From Desulfovibrio sp. (GTDB lineage: Bacteria > Desulfobacterota > Desulfovibrionia > Desulfovibrionales > Desulfovibrionaceae), in contig JAFQNG010000097.1 in NCBI GenBank assembly GCA_017396005.1, positions 1-64,000 of the forward strand: a stretch of DNA of 64,000 nucleotides. Reading direction: 5' to 3'. Shown here one piece after another: positions 29,910-39,240 of this stretch; the stretch's first letter is position 1; every line of letters begins with the position of its first letter. A program made the position numbers and the translations under genes. The notes under the pieces were generated by a model. That model was not told where the DNA came from, ran no database searches, and saw only the letters and a list, made by a program, of their open reading frames with translations.

Positions 29910-32634
29910 CCCGGTTTAACTTGCGCTGCAGCAGGGCGGTCTGCTCTCTGGCCTCTGCCGTGTCAAAACTGTTGACAGCAGCCAGCAGCGCATCCACATG
30001 CTTTGCAAGGGTCGTGCCTTCCACCAGCGGCATGAAGGCCTCCAGACTGTTTTCTACAGCACCCCAGTCCTGCTCCATACGCTTCGGCAGATCGTCCAGA
30101 AGGCGTAAAAGGCCCTCCTGATGCTCCTGGGCAAGCAGCCGTCCGCTGCTGCCGACGCTGTGCCCGGTATCTCCCCATCTCTCACGTATCTGGGCTATGG
30201 TCTGGCTCATGGCCATATCGAAGTTATCCATATCTTCCGCAGCGAGTGGGGTGTCGGGCAGATGGCTCTCCATCTTTTTGGCCAGCTCCGTAATACGGCT
30301 CAGACCGAGATTGGCTGCCACGCCCTTGACAGTGTGCGCCAGACGTGACGCCTGAGCAAGGTCGTTATTCTGCAGGGCTTCGCGCAGAAGCAGGGCGCTG
30401 TTACCATAGGAATCCACGAAACGCTGCAGCAGTTCCCGATACAGTTTTCTGTTGCCCCCTACAGCAGCCAGCCCGCGTCCACTGTCAATGAGTTCCACCT
30501 TTGCGCTGGGGGTACTCTTGACAGCAGCAGGCACAGGCTCAGCGGCTGCCGCTGATGCATCTGCCCGGTCGCTGGGCAGCCAGTGTGCCAGAGCAGCCAT
30601 AAGGGCCGCCACATCCAGCGGCTTTACCAGCAGGTCGTTCATGCCGGCCTCCTGGCTATCCGTGCGTGATTTTGCATCATCCTGTCCTGTCATGGCCAGG
30701 ATGGGCAGATCTTCCGGCTTGTACCCCAGTTCCCGCAGGCGTCTGGCAGCCATAAAACCATCCATGACAGGCATCTGTATATCCATCAGGACGAGATCAG
30801 GCTTGCGTCCCTGTACTGATTCCACAGCCTGCTGCCCGTCTGCGGCACGCATGACTTCAAAGCCGGCCTGCTTCAGTACTTCGCTGGCGATTTCAAGATT
30901 GATCTCGCTGTCGTCAGCTACCAGCACCACTGGCTTGACCCCAGCCTGCGCGGCATCGACCAGTATACTGCACAAAATCTCAAAGGAGAACGTGCTGCCC
31001 AGGTCTGAGCTTTCCAGAGTAAGTTCTCCACCCAGAAAATGGACGAGATGGCGCACCAGCTGTATCCCGAGGCCCAGATTCGAAGTATTGTCTCCTGCAG
31101 ACAGATGTTGTGAAGAAAAAAGATGTACCTGCTCTTCAGGGCTAATACCTGCTCCGCTGTCCATGACGGCAAAACGAATACGGGCATGACCTTCGCTGTC
31201 GCCCTGACGCAGCGGCAGCCTGCTCACCTGCAATCTGACGCCACCCTTTTCTGTATGCTGAACGGCATTGTTCAGCAGAATGCGCAGAATCTCTTCCAGA
31301 TGTCGCTTTCCGCCAGACAGTTGTGTCGGCAGATCGGCATCGGCCTGTATGAGGAATGACAACCCTTTGCCAGCAGCTGACACAGCTATGCTCTGCCGCA
31401 TGAGCTCCAGCATGGACGGAAGCTCAAAACTTTCACTATCCTGCCGGAAATTTGCATCACCAGCAGCGGAAATATCAAGAATGCGATTGAAGCTGTCAAG
31501 CAGATCACCGCCGGACTGATTAATACGCGTCAGGAAATCCCGTTGTCTTTTATCCAGATCTGTCTGCAGGCATTGCCAGCTCATACCGAGAATGTCATCC
31601 ACGGGTTTGCGAACTTCCTGGCTGATGCGTCTGAGGAAGCTCTCCTGCGTAGCAAGGGCCTTCTGTGCGATATTGAGTGAGGAAAGAGCCTGGGCCTTGG
31701 CCAGCATGGCCTGCTGACTGCTGGCCTGTGAAGCACGTTCCGAAGCCTTGAGCTCACGGATACGCAGGCCAAGGGTATGCTGCATCTTGAGCAGTGAGCC
31801 GTACATGCCGGCCAGCTCATCACCATATTTCATGTTCAGGGAGGGGGGGGCCTCCCCTTTGGCCACTGTCTCAGCGTAGTCGCGTACTAATACCAGAGGG
31901 CGGCTGATACGTTTATGAAAAAGCCAGCCGGCACTGAGAAGGCTGCCCAGAAGAAGCAGAAGACAGCACGATGCCACGGCCAGACACCAGACCAGGGTGG
32001 TTTTTATATGGAGCAGCCGGCTTGAAAACTCATTCATAAGATAGACGCGCAGCGCCTGATGCAGGCGGTTCACTTCTGTGGGCAGATCTATCAGAGGCGG
32101 CGTGGCAAGCAGCAGACTTGCCATTTCCTTCTGTGGAGTATCGCTTGTCACAAAAGAACCATCTTCTGCTTTGACCAGACCGCCTGCCAGCATGACTGCG
32201 CGTTTGAGCTCCAGGTTCAGCTGTTCATTTTTTTCAAGACATTGCTGCACCAGTGTCATGGCATCCTTGCTCAGGGGTATGTCGGTCAGAAGCTGCCTCA
32301 GAGTGGCTTTTTCTCCTCCATGCAACAATGCGTTGAACGGGCGTACTTTCTCTCCGTCCTCCATCTGCCATATGTCCTGCAGGCGTTGCAGGTTCTTACT
32401 GTTTTTTTCGATATCCGCAGCATACTCCAGCGCATACTGATATTTGACGACAGCATTACGTTCTATCTCGTCTATCAGAAAATCTGTACGCGGCAGCAGC
32501 GCCATAAAGCTATTGACCCGCCACAGCTCCTGCACCAGCCAGCCGACAACACCACCTAGCACCAGCAGAAGCACCAGTTGCACCAGATGGGAAGTTTTGA
32601 TAATGGCCCGAATCGTCACGCCACAGCACCTCAT
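29881..32634 (-). CDS. Hybrid histidine kinase with degenerate HisKA (His to Gln)
   Basis: About 917 residues. The order is: membrane helix near the N-terminus, periplasmic sensor, second helix (LVWCLAVASCCLLLLLGSLL), HAMP, HisKA, HATPase (NNAVQHTEKGG, LGLGIQLV), receiver (LVADDSEINLE, LVLMDIQMPVMDG), a Pro/Ala linker and an HPt domain (SRLAHTVKGVAANLGL). At the phospho-acceptor site the sequence is RISQEVRKP where the family has SHELRTP, so His is replaced by Gln (codon at 31618-31620). ATP-binding, receiver and HPt look intact. The start is uncertain: ATG at 32634 is used, but GTG at 32619 has a better ribosome binding site (GAGGTG). Confidence 0.85.
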   Translation of the reverse strand: MRCCGVTIRAIIKTSHLVQLVLLLVLGGVVGWLVQELWRVNSFMALLPRTDFLIDEIERNAVVKYQYALEYAADIEKNSKNLQRLQDIWQMEDGEKVRPFNALLHGGEKATLRQLLTDIPLSKDAMTLVQQCLEKNEQLNLELKRAVMLAGGLVKAEDGSFVTSDTPQKEMASLLLATPPLIDLPTEVNRLHQALRVYLMNEFSSRLLHIKTTLVWCLAVASCCLLLLLGSLLSAGWLFHKRISRPLVLVRDYAETVAKGEAPPSLNMKYGDELAGMYGSLLKMQHTLGLRIRELKASERASQASSQQAMLAKAQALSSLNIAQKALATQESFLRRISQEVRKPVDDILGMSWQCLQTDLDKRQRDFLTRINQSGGDLLDSFNRILDISAAGDANFRQDSESFELPSMLELMRQSIAVSAAGKGLSFLIQADADLPTQLSGGKRHLEEILRILLNNAVQHTEKGGVRLQVSRLPLRQGDSEGHARIRFAVMDSGAGISPEEQVHLFSSQHLSAGDNTSNLGLGIQLVRHLVHFLGGELTLESSDLGSTFSFEILCSILVDAAQAGVKPVVLVADDSEINLEIASEVLKQAGFEVMRAADGQQAVESVQGRKPDLVLMDIQMPVMDGFMAARRLRELGYKPEDLPILAMTGQDDAKSRTDSQEAGMNDLLVKPLDVAALMAALAHWLPSDRADASAAAAEPVPAAVKSTPSAKVELIDSGRGLAAVGGNRKLYRELLQRFVDSYGNSALLLREALQNNDLAQASRLAHTVKGVAANLGLSRITELAKKMESHLPDTPLAAEDMDNFDMAMSQTIAQIRERWGDTGHSVGSSGRLLAQEHQEGLLRLLDDLPKRMEQDWGAVENSLEAFMPLVEGTTLAKHVDALLAAVNSFDTAEAREQTALLQRKLNRDGHESRLLH

Positions 32635-32718
32635 GCCCCCATGCAGGTCATGCCGGGGATTTATCGAGAGATAACGCGCCCTCAGGCGCAAACTGCCAAG
32701 CTAGAAGCAGGCTATCAT

Positions 32719-33648
32719 ATGCCCTTGAAAAAAGCATCTGTCCATATGGGACCATCCCGGCCGAATTTTTCCTGCCTGCCGCATCTGGCCCTTTTTCTGG
32801 CCATGTGTGTCTGGAGCAGCTCCTTCGTTGCGTTACGTATCGCCCTTTCGGGCCTCACCCCCATAGAGACCATGGCCGGCCGTATGCTGACTGCCTGCCT
32901 TGTTTTTCTGCCGCTCTGGCCAGCCCTGATACGGGCTGTGCGGCGTAATGGTCAGACAGGCCTTCTTCTTGTCATGGGGCTGTGTGAGCCCTGCCTGTAT
33001 TTTTTGCTGGAGACGCATGCCCTGCAGCTGACTACAGCTTCGCAGGCGGGCATGGTTTCGTCGCTGCTGCCACTTCTGGTAGCCGTAGCCGCATGGCCCA
33101 TACTGGGCGAGCGCATCGCTTTGCATGGCTGGCTGGGATATGCTCTGGCCGCGGCAGGAGTTGTCTGGCTGTCATTGGCGGCTGCTCCGGCCGAGAGTGC
33201 ACCTGACCCCATACTGGGCAACGGTCTGGAAGCGCTGGCCATGACCTGCGGGGCCTTTTACACCATTGCAGCCCGCCGACTGTCACGTTTTTATAATGCC
33301 CTGCAAATTACTGCCATACAATCAGGTATGGGGCTCGCCTTTTTCAGTCTGCTGCTGTTCTGGCCCAGTCAGCCGCAGCCTTTGTCCCTCGGGCTGGATT
33401 TACCCGTATGGGGGCCCTGGGCTGCAGTGCTTTATCTGGGGGGCTGTGTAACCTTTGGCGGTTATGGTCTTTACAACTATGGTGTGCAGCGATTGAGCGC
33501 CGGGCAGGCAGCAGCCTATATCAATCTCATTCCGGTCATCACTCTGCTTATGGGGGTAGGCCTGCTGCATGAGGTTTTTCTGGCAACGCAGTACATGGCT
33601 TCGGCCCTGGTTATTGCGGGCCTTGTGCTGAGCCAGTGGCGACGCTAA
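32719..33648 (+). CDS. EamA/DMT-family membrane transporter
   Basis: 309 residues with about ten membrane helices in two EamA repeats (LFLAMCVWSSSFVALRIAL begins the first; ALAMTCGAFYTIAAR the second). ALQLTTASQAGM and the GER motif (PILGERIALHGW) are typical of the family. Substrate unknown; it is a second, unrelated-looking copy relative to the EamA gene at 7.2 kb. The ATG at 32719 is used; a longer frame upstream would overlap the divergent kinase gene. The ribosome binding site is weak (AGCAGG). Confidence 0.82.
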   Translation: MPLKKASVHMGPSRPNFSCLPHLALFLAMCVWSSSFVALRIALSGLTPIETMAGRMLTACLVFLPLWPALIRAVRRNGQTGLLLVMGLCEPCLYFLLETHALQLTTASQAGMVSSLLPLLVAVAAWPILGERIALHGWLGYALAAAGVVWLSLAAAPAESAPDPILGNGLEALAMTCGAFYTIAARRLSRFYNALQITAIQSGMGLAFFSLLLFWPSQPQPLSLGLDLPVWGPWAAVLYLGGCVTFGGYGLYNYGVQRLSAGQAAAYINLIPVITLLMGVGLLHEVFLATQYMASALVIAGLVLSQWRR

Positions 33649-33718
33649 GGGGGCGGGAGTAGCTTGCGGAGCAGAGCTGCATGGTCTATAGATTTTCTGT
33701 AAACCATCTGGAGGCGAC

Positions 33719-35734
33719 ATGAAACGCGTATTGTTCTGGGTGCTGGGGATCATTGTGCTGCTCATGGCTGCAGGGGTCTTTGCACTGAGTCGCATAGACA
33801 CACAATTCGTGATACGGGAGATCGCCGAGGCTACAGCCAAAGCCACAGGCCATCCTCTGGTTTTCTCCAGTGCTCCGCAGCTTTCTCTCCTGCCGCCTGG
33901 TGTGATCTTCAGTGAGGCATCCTGGGGTGGAGATGCCAGGAAAACTGGCATGGCCCTGTCTCTCAGGGGGGGGATGGCCGAACTGGAGCTGATGCCGCTT
34001 CTTTCTGGTAAAATCGTCATACGCGAGATACGCCTGGATGAGCCTTTGCTGGAAGTGCACACCATGCAGACTGCATCAGAGCACGTGGCTTCGCAGGACG
34101 AAAGCGCTGTGCGTCAGCCCCCTTCTGACAGTCTGCCTGTGGAACTCAGACATCTGCGTCTGCAGAACGGGAGCCTGCGTTTTACCCATAGTGACGGCAG
34201 TCACTATGCTATCAGCGGGCTCGATGTTACTGTGAATAATCTGCGACGCCGGGAAGAAGCTTCCCTGCAATGCAGTTTCGCCTTTGACCTCAGTCAGAAC
34301 GGCCAGTGTATCCTGGCGGGCCAGTTCGATGCTGCGGGGCTGCTGCGTTATTATGCTCCGCATCTGACCTTCCGTCAGGTACGGTTCAGCCTCAGGCCAG
34401 AGGCCGGCCTGATCCCCGGGCAGGCTGCACCTCTGACTCTGGCTTGTGAAGGTGCCATTGATCTGCAGACCATGGCAATGCGACTGGCATCGTGCAGCCT
34501 GAGTCTGCCTCAGGGCCGTCTGGACCTGGAGGGACAGGGCAGTTGCAGCCCTCTGGCTTTCACGGGGAAGCTGCATCTGGACGGTGCGCCTCGAAAGATC
34601 GCTGCTCTGGCCGGCCTGAACATTAAAGGGCACAGTAAGGATACTTTGCGTCTGCAATGCGCTGTGGAATATGCTTCTGACAGCCTGCATTTACGCCAGA
34701 TGGCCATACAACTGGACGATACACCTGCCAGAGGGGATGTGAGTTTGCATCTTGGCAGCCCCATGGCCGTTACGCTGGCCCTGCAGTCTGGCATGGTACA
34801 CCTGGATCAATATCTGCCTCTGCCTGATCAGAAGAAGGCCGTGCAGCAGAGTATGCGGCCGGCTGGTCAGTCGCCCGACCCTGCACCCAGGGGCAGCAGG
34901 AAGGTCGGAGGTGATACGGATTTTCTGCCAGATCTGGATGTCCGTATGGCATTGGCGGGCATTCAGTACAATAAGCTGACAGTCAAGGATATATCTGTTA
35001 TTCTCAAGGGAAGCCGGGGGCGTTATACCCTGACTGGCGGGAAGGCATCTCTGGCTGGCGGCAGCCTCAAGGCCTCGGGCGAAGCCGATTTGCCGGCAGA
35101 AAGCTATCGTATCAAGGCCATTGCCGCTGGTGTGCAGACAGGCGCTCTGCTGGAGGCCATGGGTCAGACCCGCGCTGTAGAAGGTGTGGCTGCTCTGGAT
35201 ACTGAGCTGCATGTGCATGGCAGCACTGCTGCGGAGCTGCAGGCCAGTCTGAACGGCACGGGGGTACTGGAGGCCCGCGATGTTCAGCTGAAGGCTCTTT
35301 CGGTCTTGCCCTCAGATATGCCGGGCCTTACCGGCAAAAACAGTGTGCCTGACAGATTCGAGCTGGTGCGTATACCCTTTACCGCCTGCAACGGGGAGAT
35401 AACTGCCCAACCTGTAACTGTGACTTCCAGTGGCCTCAATGCTCAGGGAAGGGCGCATGTCAGTCTGCCGCGTCAGTATCTCAACGCCACAGCCCAGGTC
35501 AGGGCGCTGGGCATGAACATTCCGGTAGTGGCACAGGGGCCGTTCAGTAACATAACGTATGGTGTGGAGCCCAGGTTTGCTCTGGATATGGCCAGAAAAT
35601 TACCGGAAGCTCTTCTGGATGCAGGCGGTACTGCAAGAGACGGCGCGCAGGGCGCAGGACAGAACGCAGGGGATGCTCTCAAAAAAGGGCTGGACGGGGC
35701 TGGGGGGCTGATACGTGGTCTTCTGGGACGCTGA
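33719..35734 (+). CDS. AsmA-family envelope protein
   Basis: 671 residues. One N-terminal membrane helix (VLFWVLGIIVLLMAAGVFAL) anchors a long periplasmic, beta-rich body. The N-terminal AsmA domain (RIDTQFVIREIAEATAKATG, LSLLPPGVIFSEASWG) and a C-terminal AsmA_2-type region (about 430-620) are visible. It ends in a Gly/Ala/Asp-rich tail. AsmA-like proteins are thought to move or organise lipids between inner and outer membranes. TGGAGG precedes the ATG. It lies between an EamA gene and the motAB operon, neither an obvious partner. Confidence 0.85.
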   Translation: MKRVLFWVLGIIVLLMAAGVFALSRIDTQFVIREIAEATAKATGHPLVFSSAPQLSLLPPGVIFSEASWGGDARKTGMALSLRGGMAELELMPLLSGKIVIREIRLDEPLLEVHTMQTASEHVASQDESAVRQPPSDSLPVELRHLRLQNGSLRFTHSDGSHYAISGLDVTVNNLRRREEASLQCSFAFDLSQNGQCILAGQFDAAGLLRYYAPHLTFRQVRFSLRPEAGLIPGQAAPLTLACEGAIDLQTMAMRLASCSLSLPQGRLDLEGQGSCSPLAFTGKLHLDGAPRKIAALAGLNIKGHSKDTLRLQCAVEYASDSLHLRQMAIQLDDTPARGDVSLHLGSPMAVTLALQSGMVHLDQYLPLPDQKKAVQQSMRPAGQSPDPAPRGSRKVGGDTDFLPDLDVRMALAGIQYNKLTVKDISVILKGSRGRYTLTGGKASLAGGSLKASGEADLPAESYRIKAIAAGVQTGALLEAMGQTRAVEGVAALDTELHVHGSTAAELQASLNGTGVLEARDVQLKALSVLPSDMPGLTGKNSVPDRFELVRIPFTACNGEITAQPVTVTSSGLNAQGRAHVSLPRQYLNATAQVRALGMNIPVVAQGPFSNITYGVEPRFALDMARKLPEALLDAGGTARDGAQGAGQNAGDALKKGLDGAGGLIRGLLGR

Positions 35735-35771
35735 AGCAGGTGTATGCTTGCCTTTTTACCCCGGAAAGGGC

Positions 35772-35798
35772 TAAAGTAATTTCTCACCCGGCCGTTGA
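35772..35798 (+). promoter_or_regulatory. Sigma28 (FliA) promoter of motAB
   Basis: TAAAGTAA at 35772-35779, an 11-base spacer and GCCGTTGA at 35791-35798 match TAAAGTTT-N11-GCCGATAA well (TAAAGT and GCCG exact). The motA start is about 100 bases downstream. Confidence 0.82.
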
Positions 35799-35897
35799 AG
35801 CTTTCAGGCGGTAACTGCCCTGTGCAGTTGTCTGCATATGTCGTTAATCCGGTCAGCGCCCTGGCCCTGCCGGGGATGTCCCAACAGGCGGCAGAGT

Positions 35898-36746
35898 ATG
35901 TATCTACTTATCGGTCTTGTCATCGTCGCAGCCTCGGTTTTCGCCGGGTATACCATGGCGCATGGTCAGTGGGGTATCCTGTTTCAGCCAGCCGAGTTCA
36001 TCATCATTCTCGGTTGCGGGCTTGGTGCTTTCTTCGGCTCGCAGACCAAGTATACCTTCGGGCTGATCGTCAAAAGCCTCAAGCATCTTTTTGCCGACCC
36101 CGGGTCAAGCAAATCCCGTTATCTGGAAACCCTGGCGTTACTCTATACGCTTTTTTCAAAGATGCACCGGGAAGGCGTCATCAGCATAGAAAGCGATGTG
36201 GAAAAGCCTGAGTCCAGCCCCATATTCAGCAAATACCCTGAAGTCTCCAAAGATACCCGTCTCGTGAACTTCATTGGTGATACCCTGCGCGTTTATCTGA
36301 CTACGGGCGACCCGGCTGACATCGACAGCCTTATGGACGTCGATATTGAGACCATGCGCGAAGAAGGCATGCTGCCTGCCCATTCTATCAGTCATATGGC
36401 AGAATCCATGCCTGGTATGGGTATCGTGGCCTGTGTACTGGGTGTCGTGCTGGCCATGGGCAAGATCAACGAACCACCGGAAGTGTTGGGCCACTATATT
36501 GGCGCAGCCCTGGTGGGTACCTTCTTCGGTATTCTCTGCTGCTATGGTCTTTTTGGCCCCATGGGCTCCAAGCTGGAAAATTTTGTTTCGGAAGAGCATT
36601 TTTACTACAATGCCATCAAGGAGGCCGTGGCTGCTGCCATTCGTGGCTCTACCCCCCTTATTGCCGTAGAGTACGGTCGCCGGGCCATCCCCTATCCTTT
36701 CCGCCCTGCCTTCGCAGAGATGGAAGAGAAGTTGCGTAGCGGTTAG
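35898..36746 (+). CDS. motA: Flagellar stator protein MotA
   Basis: 282 residues, four membrane helices (about 3-20, 30-50, 175-195, 210-232) with the long cytoplasmic loop between helices 2 and 3 that contacts FliG. The family motif around PGMGIVACVLGVVLAMG is clear. With MotB it forms the ion channel that drives flagellar rotation. The ATG at 35898 (MYLLIGLVIV) is chosen because the longer frame adds a non-membrane leader; AGGCGG precedes it. motB follows after 82 bases. Confidence 0.94.
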   Translation: MYLLIGLVIVAASVFAGYTMAHGQWGILFQPAEFIIILGCGLGAFFGSQTKYTFGLIVKSLKHLFADPGSSKSRYLETLALLYTLFSKMHREGVISIESDVEKPESSPIFSKYPEVSKDTRLVNFIGDTLRVYLTTGDPADIDSLMDVDIETMREEGMLPAHSISHMAESMPGMGIVACVLGVVLAMGKINEPPEVLGHYIGAALVGTFFGILCCYGLFGPMGSKLENFVSEEHFYYNAIKEAVAAAIRGSTPLIAVEYGRRAIPYPFRPAFAEMEEKLRSG

Positions 36747-36828
36747 GCGGATGCATACTGTATGACTGACAACCATCAGGGCCACCGGGCGTACAGCCTG
36801 GTGGCCCTGTGCAAAAGTGAGGGATGTT

Positions 36829-37536
36829 ATGAGCGGTGCATGGAAAGTGGCATATGCCGACTTCGTAACGGCCATGATGGCCTTCTTCATTCTGCTCTGG
36901 GTGCTGAGTATGGTGCCGGAAGATACCCGTGCCGGTCTTGCTGCGTATTTCAGCGGCGAGCGCAACTATGACTCCAGTTCTACTTCTCCTATCTCCAATA
37001 ATCCTTTCATACAGAACACCGACAAGATAGACACGCGTGATTTGAAGATCAACGAGACTGAGCGCTCCCACTATGCCATTGCACAGAAGCTCAAGCAGAT
37101 GCTCATGGCTGACGCAGTACCACAGAATGCCACAGGCATCAGTGCTGATGATGTGGGGGTGCAGCTGCGAGTTAACTCAGACGTCATGTTTGCACCCGGC
37201 TCCATCGAATTTCTGCCGCAGGGCAGGGATGTTCTGGAAAGTGTGCTCAAGTTGCTGCGGGAATATAATCTCTATCTGATGGTACGCGGCCATGCAGATG
37301 GCAGCGAGGCAAAGCCCCCTTTTAGCTCTGCCTGGGAACTTTCTGGTGCGCGTGCGGCGACACTGGTGCATTATCTGGCTGACAAAGGCATCAAGCCCAC
37401 GCGCATGCGCGGTGTAGCCTATGGCGATACGCGCCCCCTCAAACCCGGCATTGATGCCGAAAGCCGCTCCCTTAACCGTCGTGTGGAGTTCTACTTCCAC
37501 AGGCCGGAAGTCATGTCCTACAGTGTAGTATACTAG
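36829..37536 (+). CDS. motB: Flagellar stator protein MotB
   Basis: 235 residues. The ion-channel helix carries the essential Asp11 in AYADFVTAMMAFFILLW. A plug/linker region follows, then an OmpA-like peptidoglycan-binding domain (MVRGHADGSE, LSGARAATLVHYL, NRRVEFYF). ATG at 36829 is preceded by GAGGGATGTT; the in-frame GTG at 36817 is upstream of that site. The operon ends at a strong terminator 18 bases later. Confidence 0.94.
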   Translation: MSGAWKVAYADFVTAMMAFFILLWVLSMVPEDTRAGLAAYFSGERNYDSSSTSPISNNPFIQNTDKIDTRDLKINETERSHYAIAQKLKQMLMADAVPQNATGISADDVGVQLRVNSDVMFAPGSIEFLPQGRDVLESVLKLLREYNLYLMVRGHADGSEAKPPFSSAWELSGARAATLVHYLADKGIKPTRMRGVAYGDTRPLKPGIDAESRSLNRRVEFYFHRPEVMSYSVVY

Positions 37537-37554
37537 AGCGATTTGCAACGCAGA

Positions 37555-37587
37555 GGGGCCGTATGCTTTCATACGGCCCCTTTTTTT
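37555..37587 (+). terminator. Intrinsic terminator after motB
   Basis: An 11-base-pair perfect stem (37555-37565 with 37570-37580) with a 4-base loop runs into seven T residues. It ends the motAB transcript. Confidence 0.93.
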
Positions 37588-37615
37588 AGGCTGACAGTGT
37601 GCGCGGCGGAAGGCG

Positions 37616-38077
37616 CTATGCGCCATCATCCATACGGAAGTCTACCCGTATCTTAAAAAGCTTGGTAGCCGGCAGATTGAGGATAGGTATGCCTGTACGT
37701 GCTGTGAACGTCGCAAGCGTTGCTGCAGCCTCTTCGCGTGAAGGGCTGATGAGGGTGAACCAGATATTGTAGTCGTGTTCACGCAGATAGTTGTGGGTTA
37801 CGCCCACATGGGCATTGACCTCAGCCGTGAAGGCCTCCATTTTATCTTCAGGTACCTTGGCAGCGCAGAGTGTTGAGACAAAACCCAGCTTTTTGGACTG
37901 GAAATTGGCCCCAAGACGGCGAATGATCTTGCGGCGACGCAGATCGTTGACAGCTTCCAGGGCCTCTTCTTCACTGATACCCAGGCGCTGCCCCAGTATG
38001 GCATAGGGGTGTGGCTCCAGCGGGAAGTCTGTCTGTATGATATCCAGCAGTTTTTTCTGGATGGGGCTTATGTCCAT
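37616..38077 (-). CDS. Siroheme decarboxylase subunit (AhbA/AhbB, Lrp/AsnC-like)
   Basis: 153 residues. An N-terminal winged helix (SPIQKKLLDIIQTDFPLE, LGQRLGISEEEALEAVNDLR) and a C-terminal AsnC/RAM-like domain with the signature HNYLREHDYNIWFTL match the NirD/AhbB-type siroheme decarboxylases. It removes two carboxyl groups from siroheme in the alternative haem pathway. Known enzymes are AhbA-AhbB heterodimers; only one subunit lies here, so the partner must be encoded elsewhere. It follows ahbD by 14 bases. ATG at 38077 is chosen for the GGGAGA before it. Confidence 0.87.
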   Translation of the reverse strand: MDISPIQKKLLDIIQTDFPLEPHPYAILGQRLGISEEEALEAVNDLRRRKIIRRLGANFQSKKLGFVSTLCAAKVPEDKMEAFTAEVNAHVGVTHNYLREHDYNIWFTLISPSREEAAATLATFTARTGIPILNLPATKLFKIRVDFRMDDGA

Positions 38078-38091
38078 GATGTCTCCCTGCT

Positions 38092-39240
38092 TCATGCCTT
38101 GCGCGGCTGATAGGTGCACAGTGGCTCCGGCCCCATGTGATCGGCGTCCATACTCCAGGCCCGTGCCCGGCAGCCGCCGCAGACCTTATGGTATTCGCAC
38201 ACCCCGCACTTGCCCTTGTAACAGCTTTGTGTACGGAATTGGCGGAAGTACTCACTCTTACGCCAGATTTCGGGGAAGGGCGTCTGACGCACATTGCCGC
38301 AGTTGAGTTCAAGATAGCCACAGGGCTGCACCTGCCCCACGTGGCTGATGAAACAGAAGCCCGTGCCACCTAGGCATCCACGCGTCATGGCGTCCATACC
38401 GAAATTTTCCGGCGTGACGGCAATGCCCTCTTCATGGGCGCGCTGCCGCATAATGCGGTAGTAGTGGGGGGCACAGGTAGCCTTGAGGTGCATGGCTGTT
38501 GTCTTGCGGAAATCATAGAACCAGTGCAGCACGTCTTCGTATTCCTGAGCCGTGATGACCTGATCAGCCAAACCTGCGGCACGGCCCATGGGTACCAGCA
38601 GAAAGATATGCCAGGCCACTGCGCCTATACGTTCACAAAGCTCGAAGATCTGCTTGAAGCTGCTCAGATTGTTACGGGTGACCGTGGTGTTGATCTGAAA
38701 GGGCAGTCCGGCATCCTTAAGATAGCCAATGCCGCGCATGCTGGCCTCAAAGGCGCCGGGTACACCGCGAAATGCGTCGTGGCTGTCCGCGTCTGCTCCG
38801 TCAATGGAGATGGAACAGCGGTCAACCCCGGCTTCCTTGAGTTTGCGCGCGTTTTCCGGTGTTATGAGCGTGCCGTTGGGGGAAAAGGCACAGGGCAGCC
38901 CCCTAGCATGGGCATAGGCCACAAGCTCATAAACATCAGGGCGCATCATGGGGTCGCCGCCGGTGAAAATGATGATGGGCTTGCCCACCTGCGGGAAGGT
39001 ATCAATAAGCGCTTTGGCTTCCTCAGTGGACAGTTCACCGGGATACGGCTCGGGATGCGCCTCGGCCCGACAATGCTTGCAGGCCAGATTGCAGGATCGG
39101 GTCACCTCCCAGGCAATCAGCTTGCAGGCAGGGCTGCCGTCTTCCAGTATGCGGGGAGGCATTCCGTGGTGTCCGCCCGGATGTCCACCGGGATGACCAT
39201 GCGCCTGTACCGTGCCAGCAGTTTTCGCGTGTCCGTGCAT
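38092..39240 (-). CDS. ahbD: Radical SAM haem synthase AhbD
   Basis: 382 residues. The radical SAM cluster motif is CNLACKHC, followed by the SAM-binding GGDPMMR. The C-terminal SPASM-like region holds CLGGTGFC, CGYLELNCG and CYKGKCGVCEYHKVCGGC for auxiliary 4Fe-4S clusters. AhbD oxidatively decarboxylates the two propionates of iron-coproporphyrin III to make haem b. The start overlaps the hemB stop (TGATG). The N-terminal 30 residues are His/Gly-rich (HGHPGGHPGGHHG), an uncommon extension that could bind metal; MPPRILEDG at residue 27 is an alternative start. Confidence 0.88.
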   Translation of the reverse strand: MHGHAKTAGTVQAHGHPGGHPGGHHGMPPRILEDGSPACKLIAWEVTRSCNLACKHCRAEAHPEPYPGELSTEEAKALIDTFPQVGKPIIIFTGGDPMMRPDVYELVAYAHARGLPCAFSPNGTLITPENARKLKEAGVDRCSISIDGADADSHDAFRGVPGAFEASMRGIGYLKDAGLPFQINTTVTRNNLSSFKQIFELCERIGAVAWHIFLLVPMGRAAGLADQVITAQEYEDVLHWFYDFRKTTAMHLKATCAPHYYRIMRQRAHEEGIAVTPENFGMDAMTRGCLGGTGFCFISHVGQVQPCGYLELNCGNVRQTPFPEIWRKSEYFRQFRTQSCYKGKCGVCEYHKVCGGCRARAWSMDADHMGPEPLCTYQPRKA

